Shown one piece after another: positions 33,900 through 45,822 of a DNA stretch of 64,000 nucleotides; position 1 is the first letter of the stretch; each line of letters opens with the position of its first letter. The translations under genes were made by a program, and so were the position numbers. Source of the DNA: Heterodera schachtii (Eukaryota > Nematoda > Chromadorea > Rhabditida > Heteroderidae); assembly GCA_023374025.1 (NCBI GenBank), contig SIJG01000032.1, forward strand, positions 1,008,441-1,072,440. Direction: 5' to 3'. Below the pieces are notes generated by a model. It made no database searches. It was given only the letters and a program-made list of their open reading frames with translations, and was not told the DNA's origin.

Positions 33900-34800
33900 A
33901 ATATATATTTTTTTGAATACCTTTTGTAGAATTGTTGGAAAGGAACATAATTTTTTTCTTCCCAATCATCGGCAAATTTGTTTTTGAAACAATATAAAAC
34001 TGAAAATGGAATCATTAAAAATAATTTGTTTTAAAATCATTTTATCACTGATGGAAAGTTGATGCAATGTGCGGATTGGTGTGCCTTCATTATGGACCAA
34101 AATGTGCACAATTTGGCCCATTTTTCCAATTAGCATGTCTTCCTATTCAAATTTTCCAATCGTTTAATTAATTGCTTTAAAATGCTGAGATTAATATGTG
34201 TAATCCATACAGTAGTACTGAGCTTGGCAATCTGTACCGACCAATGCTGAAATAAAATTTTAAAATATTATACATACATAATATTGGCATACAAGAATTC
34301 AAAATTAAATGCCTAATATTTTTTTTCAAAAATCCTCAATTAGAACAGCCCTTTATGTTCAAATTCTTCGGAAAATGTTCCAAAAGAATTAAATTAAACT
34401 AAGGCCCAAAAACTAAGAAAAATAAATATTTTTTCGTTTATTTTAATAAAAAATTAATTACATTTATTTTGGTCATATTTGTTTTCAAATTTCTTCAATT
34501 TAAATTTCATTTTTTACTTGCAAATGATGAATCATCAATTCGGCGGTTTTTCCCTCATAATTTGCCATCAAAAGTTGTACAATTTGTTCAGCTGTTGCTA
34601 GATAAATGTCGTCCTAAATTTATTAGCCGAAAAACTCTTTTTGGGTTTTCGACAATTTCCAAAAAATACTTAAAATTTATTATTTAAAAAAAATTCTTAA
34701 TTTGAATTAAAAAAATTGCATATAAATTTTATAATTTACATTTTTACTGTATATGTATTAAAACAATAATATAATAATCATAATTCATTAAATTAAATCA
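33900..34800. other. AT-rich region, no gene called
   Basis: A plus-strand frame around 34540-34610 (HNLPSKVVQFVQLLLDKC) has some coding character but no neighbours. The rest is AT-rich. Confidence 0.4.
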
Positions 34801-34805
34801 AATAC

Positions 34806-36030
34806 CGTATTGGTCTTGTCCGGCGCCCATTCAATTTTCTGTCCAATGTTTGGAATCCAATTCTGGATGAACCATATGATATCTAATAGAGCTCTAGCAT
34901 GGTCGGGGGCCTGGTACAGAATTTTTTCAGGCCCCCGCCAACCATAACCCTATATTTTTTCGGGGAAACTCATTGAAAAATCTCCTTAATTACTGTTACG
35001 GATTTCTGAAATTTTCTCAAGTTTTAATAATTGAACAATTTTTATGAGAGAATTTTTTATTGCCTTATAATATTTTTCATTAAAGAAAAATTTTGCTTTT
35101 AAATTTTCAAGGCAATTTGCTTTTCTTTTCAGCTGAGTCGTCCTCAGTTTCTCCTCATTGCAGTACAAATCCAGCAGAAAATTAATGATTTCAATTATTA
35201 ATTTAAATATGAATTAGAGTTTTGCTCCTGATTTTCGTGGAAAAAAAAATTGTGGAGTAATTCCCAGAAAATTTTAGTTAGGTATCTGGGATGGCTGGGA
35301 CAAATTTCTGAGAGCGTCTTTTCACAATTCCCCCCAAATCGGGTCGGGAAGCAACCCTTAATATTAATTAAAACAAAATTTAACTAATTAGTCGATTGAT
35401 TTTTAAAATTAAAATAAAATTAAAACTCACTTCCAAATAATAATTTCACGCCTTCGTTACGCGCGCTTTCATTAAAAACAGTTCTCTTGTGTTTTGATGG
35501 TAAATTATTGACCATTTGTCCAAACTCTGTTAAGCATTGTTTAGCCTGAAATTCATTTATTAAATGAATAATCTTCAATTTAAAAGGTCAAATAAACAAT
35601 TAAAAAATTCTCGGTCGGTCGGTTTTAGTTATAAAACCGAAAAACCCAAAAAATTCTCGGTCCCGATCCGATCTCTAATACGTTGTGCCATGATACCGTC
35701 CCAACTCTTAAATGTTTACATTATTTCGAGTACTCAATAAAATTTGTTAGTCAATCAACGGGATAATTAAATTAAAAAAAAAACAAAAATTCTAACAAAA
35801 TTTGAAAAAATTCATTTTGATCAATCATTCAATTAATCAAATTCTCTCAAAATGATTGCTATGATGTCACCGACCGATGAGTTCGTTTTGGTCAAAAAGA
35901 AGCCAATTTGTTCAAGCATAAAGTGATCAAATGCTCTCGACACGCGAACATTGGCCCATCGCCGATGAAATTGGAGGAAAGTGACAATTTCCACGATTAG
36001 TTCCATCGGCAAGAATTTTTTTGGTGCCAT
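34806..36030 (-). CDS. F-box protein, minus strand, model incomplete
   Basis: The start at 36030 opens MAPKKFLPMELIVEIVTFLQ, then FHRRWANVRVSRAFDHFM, a good F-box (LP.EL..EI..FL....R......SR.F). Exon 1 (35875-36030) joins in phase 0 to exon 2 (35431-35545; AKQCLTEFGQMVNNLPSKHK). A third open stretch near 34986-35213 is helical and basic (NEEKLRTTQLKRKANCLENL). A fourth exon (34806-34910) reads ALLDIIWFIQNWIPNIGQK. The acceptor of exon 3 and the joint to exon 4 are not resolved. The F-box would recruit SKP1; the substrate side has no recognised domain. It differs from the MNRR-type family elsewhere in the window. Confidence 0.5.
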
Positions 36031-36199
36031 TTTGGACTAATTGCTTTTTAAATGGAATCATTAAAACATTAATGAATAAATGTAATAATTTACTAATTAA
36101 TGAGAAAATTAATAAATAGCATAATTATTAATTTATGTATTATTGTTAAATGAAATAAATAATTAGTGATGCGATTAATTGCCCGCCCATATTAATTGA

Positions 36200-37200
36200 T
36201 TTGCAGATGACCAGAGGCACTACGGCAGCAGCAGCAGGTGGTTGTTTTTGGGTCACAAATTATAACAACTCAAAATTATTTTTTGAAAAATGTAAGATTC
36301 TAAAAACCTTTTTCCAAATTAAATTTGTATGTAGTTTATACCGATATTTCTAAGATACAGTATTTATTAAAATGGTGTTTTTTTTTTATTAAATTCGCAA
36401 CAAATGAAAAATGATGGAATTGGGTTCGTAAAACTATAATGGAAGAATCGTTTGAAATGACAAAAAATTGGTTGGCAAAAGTTTACGCTAATTAAAATAA
36501 CAAAAAGTTGGCATTGTATTGGAACAACCGCAGGTAAGACGAATTTGAAAAGGCAATGGCATCGTGTTGACAATGTTTTAAAATGACAAAAGGACGGACA
36601 AAAGATAGGAAAATGATGACATTGAAATTGAAATCAATTTTTTTGCTCAATTTTGGATTTAAACGTAAAAACCAATTTGACAGAAATATTGAAATATATT
36701 TAAATAAATTGATTTCATTGGCAAAATTTTAAAAGACAAAAAGTTGGCCTTGTAATAGTATGGAAGAAGATTTAAATAACAAAAGGATGGACAAAATATG
36801 GGAAAATGATGGCATGGCAATGATCAAGTTGAAATCAATTTTTTTGCTCAATTTTAAATTTACACGAAAAAACCAATACAACAGTTTTGACAAATTACTC
36901 AAATATATTTAATAAATTGATTTAAACTTTTACATAATCGTCCATACGGTTTTGCAGTTGAGTGTTGTATGTCGGCAAAACTTAAAAATGAATAGTTAAT
37001 GGTTGTGGGTGAATAATGAATATTAATCTGAGACCTAAAACTCTAAATTCCAAAAACACTCATAAAAATAATTATCAATCACAAAAACGATGGGAAAATG
37101 CAAATTAAGGACAGGTTCTTAATTTTATATAAAATCCGGTTACCTAAGTGCCTAAATTCGGCTTGTATAAAAATACATAAATAGCGCACAGAAATTATTT
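36200..37200. other. AT-rich DNA with a local 145-base direct duplication
   Basis: 36580-36720 and 36770-36915 share ggacaaaagataggaaaatg, attgaaatcaatttttttgc, tcaatttt and a following ttaaataaattgatttca, in the same order. No gene is seen. Confidence 0.6.
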
Positions 37201-37329
37201 AGAGCATGGTCGCTATTATGTGTCCCATGCTTGCAGATAAAAAATTTCAAAAGTTAAAAACTCGGGCCCGCGCGAAAAGGACCTCCGACCTCTTATTTTG
37301 CCCAATTTATTTTATGGACTCAGAATTAG

Positions 37330-38250
37330 TTGAAACTCACAAGCGCCAATGTTACGCATATGTTCAACTGTGGTGGCCGGATTTGCGGCGAATTGTGTGG
37401 CCAGCCGAGCAGCCACATTTACGTTTTAATTCAACTGAAATTTTTAAATTTAAAATTAACTAAAATTTTAACCTAAGGTGGCGGCACTCCCAGCGGCTTG
37501 ACAAGAGAAAAAAGGAACCATTTTCGGTATTCCATGCCTGGCCTTTTTTAATTAATAAAGTCGCCCCGATAAATTTTGTCCGAGAATTTCCTCCCCGTCT
37601 TTTACTCTCCAAATGTTGGGGGTCCAACCCCTGCCGATTGTTTTGAATATTTAATGAATTTTTATGAATGGCTGTTACCCATACATTGAATATATTGTTT
37701 TACAAATTTAGGTTAACTCACATAGTTCGGCAAAGAAACGTCAAGTGGAGGGGCGGGGCCAATGTTGTGATTTTGTTGGAGATATACACCAACGCCTTAA
37801 TTATATAAATAAATAAATTAATTATTTTTCCCATTATTTTTGAGTCAAAACTCACTTGACAGAAGGTCCTTCGCTTCGCCTGAGCTTTTCATCTGGCGGC
37901 AGATTATGTAGCGCATTGTCGCGATAGTCCTTCGCATGTGTTCCACTGTAGCTGCTGGAGCGGAGAGGTGGGCCCAAAGTTGTGGTTTTGTTGCAGATAT
38001 TCAGAGACACCTTAATTATATCAATTAATATTATTAATTAATTAATTAAATTTCCCATTATTGTTTTTCTGTCAAAACACTCACTTGAGAGCAGATTCTT
38101 CGCTTCGGTCGGATTCTTCATCTGTCGGCAAATGATGTAGCGCATGCTCGCGATGGTCCGCTTGCAATTTTCCTCCTGAAATTGTTTGTCCAATTTATTT
38201 AAAAACATTAAATAATGTAAAAGCAGATAAACAAACGTACAATTCGTCGT
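37330..38250 (-). pseudogene. Decayed tandem copies of the 111-aa helical gene
   Basis: Exon 2 of the neighbouring gene at 38276-39012 recurs twice: 38085-38175 (CKRTIASMRYIICRQMKN) and near 37855-37945 (RRTIATMRYIICRQMKSSGE). Exon 3 recurs at 37730-37800 (VGVYLQQNHNIGPAPPLD) and, partly, near 37930-38030. The last exon recurs at 37335-37445 (ATQFAANPATTVEHMRNIG). A first-exon remnant at 38230-38255 encodes AEAEKRRI but lacks the ATG. The copies keep exon order but no complete frame can be assembled, so I call them pseudogenic. Confidence 0.5.
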
Positions 38251-38275
38251 TTTTCTGCCTCTGCATCATCATTAT

Positions 38276-39012
38276 TTAAAAATCACAAGCCGCGAAGCTT
38301 CGCATGTGTTCCACTGTAGTTGCTGGATTGGCGGCGAATTGTGTGATCATACGACCTGTTTTTGACAGGTGCTCGCTCGTCCAACTGAAAATTTCAATTT
38401 AAAATTTAATTAATTAAAACATTTTTAATTAATTAAGCCGCTCCGATAATTTCCGTGCATTTTCCTCCGCGACTTTCACTCTTCAAGAGTTGGGGAATAA
38501 CCCTACCCATTGTTCGTAAAATTTAAATTATGGTAAAAATTTGAATGAATAATGCCTTTGGAGAATAACCCTACCCATTGTTCGTAAAATTTAAGGGATG
38601 GTAAAAATTTGAATGAATAATGCCTATGTCCCATATAAAATGAAGATTTTTCCATATTTAACTCACAAAGTTGTCGTAGGTATCATCTATCGGGGCGCCA
38701 GTATCAATTGGTACGACTTGCTGAAGGCGGTTATGCACATCTAAAATAATAACAATAATAAAAAATAAATATCTATTTTAGTCATTAATTTATTTGTATT
38801 TTTTGAATGGGAAACGCTTCTTACTGGTAAGAAGGTCTTTTGCCTCTGGCTTGCTTCTCAGTCGTCGGAAAATCATAAATCGCAATGTTTCAATGACTTT
38901 CATGCAATTAGACAGCTGGAATTATTTTTACTAATTATTTTCAAAAAAATATAGAAAAAGCAGATAAACTTACGATACGGCGCTTTTCAGCAGCAGCAGC
39001 TGCGGCTTCCAT
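38276..39012 (-). CDS. Small helical protein of unknown function (111 aa)
   Basis: Exons 39012-38974, 38915-38825, 38740-38667, 38502-38480 and 38384-38276 join in phase through five codon-consistent junctions and end in TAA. The protein starts MEAAAAAAEKRRI and continues with an amphipathic basic helix (MKVIETLRFMIFRRLRSK), an acidic linker (PIDTGAPIDDTYDNF) and a final block (ITQFAANPATTVEHMRSF). No signal peptide or membrane segment is seen. The alanine-rich start and basic helix would fit a nuclear or RNA/DNA-associated role, but that is a guess. At least two decayed copies follow downstream. A 60-base direct repeat (ataaccctacccattgttcg) lies in intron 3. Confidence 0.55.
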
Positions 39013-39019
39013 ACTGGCG

Positions 39020-39780
39020 TTGTTGAAGTGGTGGTGGTGGTTAATGGAAAAATGAAATTAAATTAAATGCTAAAGAAAATTTTTTGGGGACAGGGGGCCG
39101 GCGGCGCCGGAAATTTTTCACCAAAAAGGACCTATTTTTGCGATTTGAGCCCCTTTTAAAAAAAAACTCAGTGTTTCGGGCCCGGCGGTGCTGATGGCTA
39201 AAATGGCCATTTTATATGATTTTTTTTCAAAAAATCAGCAAATTTTAAAGTGATTTGTAAGAAAATTTTTTTAAATTTTTTTGTCGGGACACCAATTCCG
39301 AAGGATTACCGGATGAAAAATGGAAAAGAAATGAAATGATTGTACGGAAATCCAAGGAAAATTCATTGGCTTTACATTATCGGCCGTTGATCAGTTTGCC
39401 CGCCCCCTGGCGCCTTGGGACGGACGGGGACATTCACTTTCCCAGCAAAAAGCATTTGCCCCCACTTTTTTACACAATCGAACAGAAAACGGCGAATCCA
39501 ATTTTTTGTTTTCTTCATAAAAACAGAAATGAATAAATATGTATGCAAATAGTTTGTGCAACATTTGAAAATATAAAAATGAATTACGAAAGCAAATTTC
39601 ACCCAGCAAAAATAAAATATTCATCAACATTTAGTTTAATGAGGATTTTTGTTGAAATTTGATCAAAACTGTACACAAAAGCAATCACAATGATAAGAGA
39701 TATGTAGGCAGACAATGTGCAAATTTCCTTTTAATTTCTGTTGAATAAAATTTAATTTATTTGTAAATATTATTAGCACC
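39020..39780. other. Intergenic DNA, one weak coding-like stretch
   Basis: 39360-39520 has higher GC and open frames on both strands (for example AVDQFARPLAPWDGRGH on the plus strand), but no splice context. The rest is AT-rich. Confidence 0.4.
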
Positions 39781-39782
39781 TG

Positions 39783-41095
39783 AATATTGTTTAAAGAATA
39801 ATCTTAATAAATATAAAAATATAAAAATTTATAAATTTAATTATTTATTATTCAATATCATTTAAAGAATAATTCTTAATAAATATAAAAATATAAAAAT
39901 TTATAAATTTAATTATTTATTATTTCAATATCATTTAAAGAATAATTCTTAATAAATATAAAAATATAAAAATTTATAAATTTAATTATTTATTATTTCA
40001 ATATCATTTAAAGAATAATTCTTAATAAATATAAAAATATAAAAATTTATAAATTTAATTATTTATTATTTCAATATCATTTAAAGAATAATTCTTAATA
40101 AATATAAAAATATAAAAATTTATAAATTTAATTATTTATTATTTCAATATCATTTAAAGAATAATTCTTAATAAATATAAAAATATAAAAATTTATAAAT
40201 TTAATTATTTATTATTTCAATATCATTTAAAGAATAATTCTTAATAATTATAAAAATAAATATAAAAATTTATAAATTTAATTATTTATTATTTCAATAT
40301 CATTTAAAGAATAATTCTTAATAAATATAAAAATATAAAAATTTATAAATTTAATTATTTATTATTTCAATATCATTTAAAGAATAATTCTTAATAAATA
40401 TAAAAATATAAAAATTTATAAATTTAATTATTTATTATTTCAATATCATTTAAAGAATAATTCTTAATAAATATAAAAATATAAAAATTTATAAATTTAA
40501 TTATTTATTATTTCAATATCATTTAAAGAATAATTCTTAATAAATATAAAAATATAAAAATTTATAAATTTAATTATTTATTATTTCAATATCATTTAAA
40601 GAATAATTCTTAATAAATATAAAAATATAAAAATTTATAAATTTAATTATTTATTATTTCAATATCATTTAAAGAATAATTCTTAATAAATATAAAAATA
40701 TAAAAATTTATAAATTTAATTATTTATTATTTCAATATCATTTAAAGAATAATTCTTAATAAATATAAAAATATAAAAATTTATAAATTTAATTATTTAT
40801 TATTTCAATATCATTTAAAGAATAATTCTTAATAAATATAAAAATATAAAAATTTATAAATTTAATTATTTATTATTTCAATATCATTTAAAGAATAATT
40901 CTTAATAAATATAAAAATATAAAAATTTATAAATTTAATTATTTATTATTTCAATATCATTTAAAGAATAATTCTTAATAAATATAAAAATATAAAAATT
41001 TATAAATTTAATTATTTATTATTTCAATATCATTTAAAGAATAATTCTTAATAATTATAAAAATATAAAAATTTATAAATTTAATTATTTATTAT
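39783..41095 (+). repeat. 73-bp AT-rich satellite array, about 18 copies
   Basis: The unit starts aatatcatttaaagaataat, continues tcttaataaatataaaaata and taaaaatttataaatttaat, and ends tatttattatttc. Copies are nearly identical except the first two (small deletions) and two with taataattataaaaa (40240-40260 and 41050-41065). At over 90% A+T it has no coding capacity. Such homogeneity implies recent amplification or concerted evolution. Confidence 0.95.
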
Positions 41096-42490
41096 TTCTT
41101 TTGCGTCTTTGCATTTTTGTATTTTCAACTAATTTTATTTCTCGAGGATGAAATCTATCTACGAACAAATTTTAATTATTCCGGATAATAAAATTTTAAA
41201 TTTTTTGCGCCATTTAAGTTGACCAAATTCTTTTCATCGATGTAACGCGCGAATTGACCAACAAAAATTCGTTTAACGCTAATGATAGTGAATTGAATCC
41301 GTTTTTTTACCATTTAATTTATTTAAATTGTTTAATGACTAATAATATTATATTAAATTTAAAAAGGAATTTTTCTATTTCTTACATTTTTTTTTACAAA
41401 ATGAACAGAAAATGATGATGAATTTATATGCAATTAAAATTATCTGAGTGCCCCAAATTGGCAGCAATTATTTCTAAAATTCAATGAAAATTTTCGAGTT
41501 AATCCTCCTATATCAATGAATTGAAGGAGGCCTTTTTAACCAATTAATTTATTTAAATTCTATAATAACTATTAATATTGTTGAAATTTGGCACAAATAA
41601 ATTTAATCCGGCCAATTAACTTTTTTAAATTAATTCAAATCCATGAAATCATATTTAATTCATCGGCAATAAAAAGCAAATAGATAGCCGCCATTTTTGT
41701 TCTCTATTCTGCCGCCGGCGGCTTTGTTTCGCCTTATTTATGGTGAGCTGTGCTTTAATTCTATAAATGCAATAATGGCACGGCTTTATCAAAATCGAAA
41801 AAAATTATATTTTTTTGAATTTTTCACCAAACAAAAAATATCTTAATTCCCAATGGTGCCTCTATTTTGAGAAAAATCAACTATGTATAACATCCGATAA
41901 TTACAGCAAATTAGTGCAGTTGAGAATAGCGAAATTTGCGGAAATTATGAATATTTTGATCAATTGAATAATAGCGATCTGTTGAGACCGGATTTCATGC
42001 TGATTTTAGCATTTTTTTTTTTTTGTAAAATATTGATTAAAACACCGTCTCCCGGCAATAAAAAAAAACGAAAAATATACCCCTAAGAAATGGAAATTTT
42101 CTCAAAAATTTCATCCCCAAAACTTTTTTTTGACAAAATTTTTGGTAAAAAAATGTCAAAACTTTTGTTAAGAAAATTTATAATTGTCAGTGCGAAAAGA
42201 AAAATTAAGAATTTACTGTTTTACCTGATAAAAAATTTTTGCACAAAAATCACCAACCTTTTATGCTTTTTTTTTCGATTTTTCTGTTTATTTTGCCACT
42301 TTTATGCTTATTTAGTGCTTAATGATCATTTTTTGATGCTTAATTAAGTGCTTAATGATCATTTTTTGGTACTGAAAAATCCGGTCTCTAATGATCAGAC
42401 CAAAGATTGAGCAAAAGACTCGTCGAAACATTACAAAAACAATTAATTCTAAATATAGGCGCATGGATTTTCATTTTTTTTTTGTTTTTC
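41096..42490. other. 3' flank of C6 gene A, duplicated later in the window
   Basis: Bases 41155-41285 (attattccggataataaaat, ttgaccaaattcttttcatc, gacc aacaaaaa) recur at 45468-45565. Bases 41905-41960 (attagtgcagttgagaatag) recur at 45640-45690. This shows that the downstream flank was part of the duplication that made the two C6 genes. No exon is seen here. Confidence 0.65.
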
Positions 42491-42491
42491 T

Positions 42492-44213
42492 TTATCCAGT
42501 TGCCGATGTCACACATGAATATCCGTCCACAACATTGCCGGCATGTTGGCGACCTGCCGGCACAACCCATTTCCCGTTGGCATTGCACTCCAGCGGGAGG
42601 GAACCCGAATCGTAGTTGCCAAAGTCAGTGTCACCGTTTGCCAAGATCACATGAATGGAAACCTGGGGAAGACAGAAAAATGCGATAATTGTAAGACATG
42701 ACTGACGACCCCTACCGATTTTCCAGAAAGCAATCAGGGCCCGAAAACCGTCTCAAAGTTTTCTCGACGCGAAACCCGAGTTTTTTCCCGGCCAAAATCC
42801 GAGCCTGAACCCTGACAGCTTTTCCAGGCCCTAATTTGTAAGCGACTTTTCCGACCTGAAAACACCAAATTATTTTCTCCAGGCGAGAGTCCGACAGTTA
42901 TCCTAACCGCTAGTGATGCTCGAGAGTCTCGGTCTCGACTCGAGAAAAGTATCGAGTTTTTTGGCGTCTCGATTTCGAGTGTTGGAGTTAAATATCAGTG
43001 TCGGTTCTCGGCTAATTTTTCGGTCTCGAGGCATCCTTACTCAGTTTCCAGTCTCAGAGTTAAATATGGGTCTCGATTCTCGGCTAACTTTTCAAGTTTC
43101 TCGCGCATCGTTACTAACGGCCGACTCCTACCGTGTCCAGCTTCAACTCCTGTGGCATTATTACTTACCACTTGGCCTGCGGCACAGCTCGGCGTCAGCG
43201 TTGCGCAGCCGTCCCCATTCGTGCCGGCATTGTTGGTTGGCGTTGTTGTGGCAGTTGCTTGTGCCAAGCCGGACGCAACCGCTTCCTGTACGCTCAGTAA
43301 CCGAAGGGTGCTGGGCGAACAGGTTGTGCATGAGCCACCTCCTCCAGCAGTTGTTGCTGTTGATAGAAGAAAGAATTTAAAAAAATTTATCCGTTTTCAA
43401 CAAAATTTTTAATGCATAGAAATTTTCGGTCAGAAAATTTTTGTTTTGAATACAGAAAAGAATTTATTATTTACTGTATGAGTACGGTATTCCTTTTTTC
43501 TGAATTCTTCTTTTTCTCTACATAAAATTGATTTATGGTCCAGGGAATCGAGAAAACTAGACCCACCTCCCCAAAAAAAAAATTCAAGAAATTTCTCGAC
43601 AACAAAGACTTTTAAAAAAACTTACGCAATTAAAAATAGAATAAAACAATTATTTTAAGAATAAATTTAAGATTTTCCTAACAAATTTTTTTCATTTCTA
43701 TTTTATCAATTATTTATTAATGCCCTTTTTTAAAAATCTTACTCAATTAAAAATGGAATAAAAACGAATTAATTTAAAAACAAATTTAAGATTTTCCCTA
43801 ACAATTTTTTTTTTGAGTTCGATTTTATTCAATTATTTATTAATTCCCTTTAATTTAAACAAAAAATGTGGTAAGTCATGTTAATTTGGTTTGAGTCGAG
43901 AACCGAGGGCTCTCGCAAATCCCTAATATCCCTTAAAATATTTCAATCCATCTAAAAAAGGGGGCATTTATTTAGGGGGGGGGGGGGGGGGGAGGTTAGA
44001 TATTTTAGGAAATACCGTAACAAAAAATTTTCCTTTACTGTAGCTCACAGCGAGTAAAATTCAAAAAAAAAAAAACTGTCGATGAACACCTTCTGATGCT
44101 GTCGTTCCAGCGGCCGTATTATCTGTCGGATGGCAACTCTGTAACATGGTGGGCATCAGCAACAAAATGACAATAATGCTAATGGACAATAATGAAGAAT
44201 GCAGCAGCACCAT
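42492..44213 (-). CDS. Secreted six-cysteine (C6-type) protein A
   Basis: Exons 44213-44090, 43356-43169 and 42662-42492 join in phase (1, then 0) and encode 160 residues. The start has a clear signal peptide (SIIVILLLMPTMLQSC). After a Thr/Ala-rich linker comes one domain with six cysteines: SCTTCSPSTLRLLSVQ, then GDGCATLTPSC, then SLPLECNANGKWVV and a final DGYSCVTSATG. Two cysteines as CxxC followed by four single ones match the nematode C6 domain (PF01681), a short extracellular domain of unknown function found in secreted or surface proteins. The gene is a tandem paralogue of 45823-47492. Intron 2 carries a 'cggtctcgactcgaga' repeat. Confidence 0.7.
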
Positions 44214-44565
44214 TTTTTAAAAACTGTGTGTAAGATAATTAAAGAATGAATGAATTAATTTAATTAGGTAATTAATTAAGCCAAAATGGATTTATTTGCC
44301 AAACAAAAAAATTTCACGGCGCGCGCGGGCGGCGTAATTTTTATGGGAAAAATGCTGTTGAAACTGTTTTCGATTTTCCTTATTAGCACCGCACGTCCAA
44401 GACCTCCCTCATTCAAATTTTCAAAAAAAAAATTGCTAAATTTTCCCAAAAATCCATAAAATTACTATTTTTAATGAAAATCTGTTAAAAAATGGTAAAA
44501 TGTTTTATTTATTTAATTATTTTTGTAATTTTTGTAATTTCTCGTAAGGCTGAGTTATCCATCAA

Positions 44566-44655
44566 CTGACTTATCCCCAGCTGACTTATCCCCAGCTGAC
44601 TTATCCCCAGCTGACTTATCCCCAGCTGACTTATCCCCAGCTGACTTATCCCCAG
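44566..44655 (+). repeat. 15-bp tandem repeat, six perfect copies
   Basis: The unit is ctgacttatccccag, repeated six times without change, with partial units on both sides (ctgagttatcc before, ctgactgg after). It lies about 350 bases upstream of C6 gene A. Confidence 0.95.
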
Positions 44656-44779
44656 CTGACTGGTCCTGATGCGCCAAAAATTACCCATTTTTCTAACTGT
44701 TTTCGCCGCCGCATTCCATAATTTTTTTTTCCCAATTAATGAATGGCTAATTATCGCGGCGTTGATTTAATATAGTATA

Positions 44780-45030
44780 TACATATTAATTGCGCATCAC
44801 ACACAACACACACGCGTTTGTGTTAAACGCTTTTTACTTCCGCGTGTGTGGCGCGGCGCCGGCGGCGGCGGATTATCGCAAAAATTGCGGCGGCGACGGC
44901 GGCGGTTGGCGAAGACAAATTAAAAAAACAAATATGGGCAATGAACAGGCTTTGTGCTTTTTGTTTGTTTTTTTGATCACAGTGTTCCTTCATTTTATTG
45001 TCATCAAATTAGCAGCAGCAGCATCTTGAT
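44780..45030 (-). promoter_or_regulatory. Upstream block of C6 gene A, conserved in gene B
   Basis: A GC-rich patch (gcgtttgtgttaaacgcttt, ttccgcgtg, ggattatcgcaaaaa, ggcggttggcgaag) in AT-rich DNA recurs at 48262-48375 at the same distance from C6 gene B (about 600-900 bases upstream). Retention of this block while flanks diverge suggests a regulatory role, but it may simply be the most recent part of the duplication. Short open frames inside it are not conserved between copies. Confidence 0.4.
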
Positions 45031-45822
45031 CTTGATGATGACCATGTGATTATCCCAGCTCAGAATTAATTGGTCAATTAGGGATGTAATTTAAATGGAC
45101 TAAAAAGGGCCGAAATACGGACTAAAAAGCCCAAAAATGTCCGAATAGGACTAAAAACTTTGTTTCATAATTAGAGATGCGATTTTTAGGTTTTTACTAT
45201 TTTTTTTTTTTTTTTTTTTTTGCTAAGGGCCAAATTGAGCAATTTATTATGTTAATTTCCAACAATTCTATTAAAAGTTATTCGAAAAATAATAATAAAA
45301 AATAAAATAATATTTTATTACCTAATTTGTAACTTCGCCACTAGAAAATTTTTCTATGAAAATTTGTAGAAAATTTTTTGAAAAATCTAGATAAAATAAT
45401 TTGCTAATATCATTGGTAGAAGAAGATGAAAAAAAAAATACACTAAAAATGTTTCAAGTCAAGTATTCATTATTCCGGATTATATTTTAAATTTTTGGCC
45501 CCATTTATGTTGACCAAATTCTCATCGATGAAACGCGCGGACTGACCAACAAAATGCGTTTAACACTAATTAATGTATTGAATCTTTTCCTCTATTTTGA
45601 GAAAATCACCAAATATGTATAACACCCAATAATTACAGCATTAGAGCAGTTCGAGAATAGCGCATTTTGCGGAAAATATGAATATTTTGATCAATTGAGA
45701 GTACCTAATAATGATCAGACTCAAAATTGAGCAAAAAACTCGAAAAACACCAAAAAATTCCGATTCTGGCTCATGACAATTGAACAATTCAATCCATGCC
45801 ATGGGATTTTCCTTTTTGGTCT

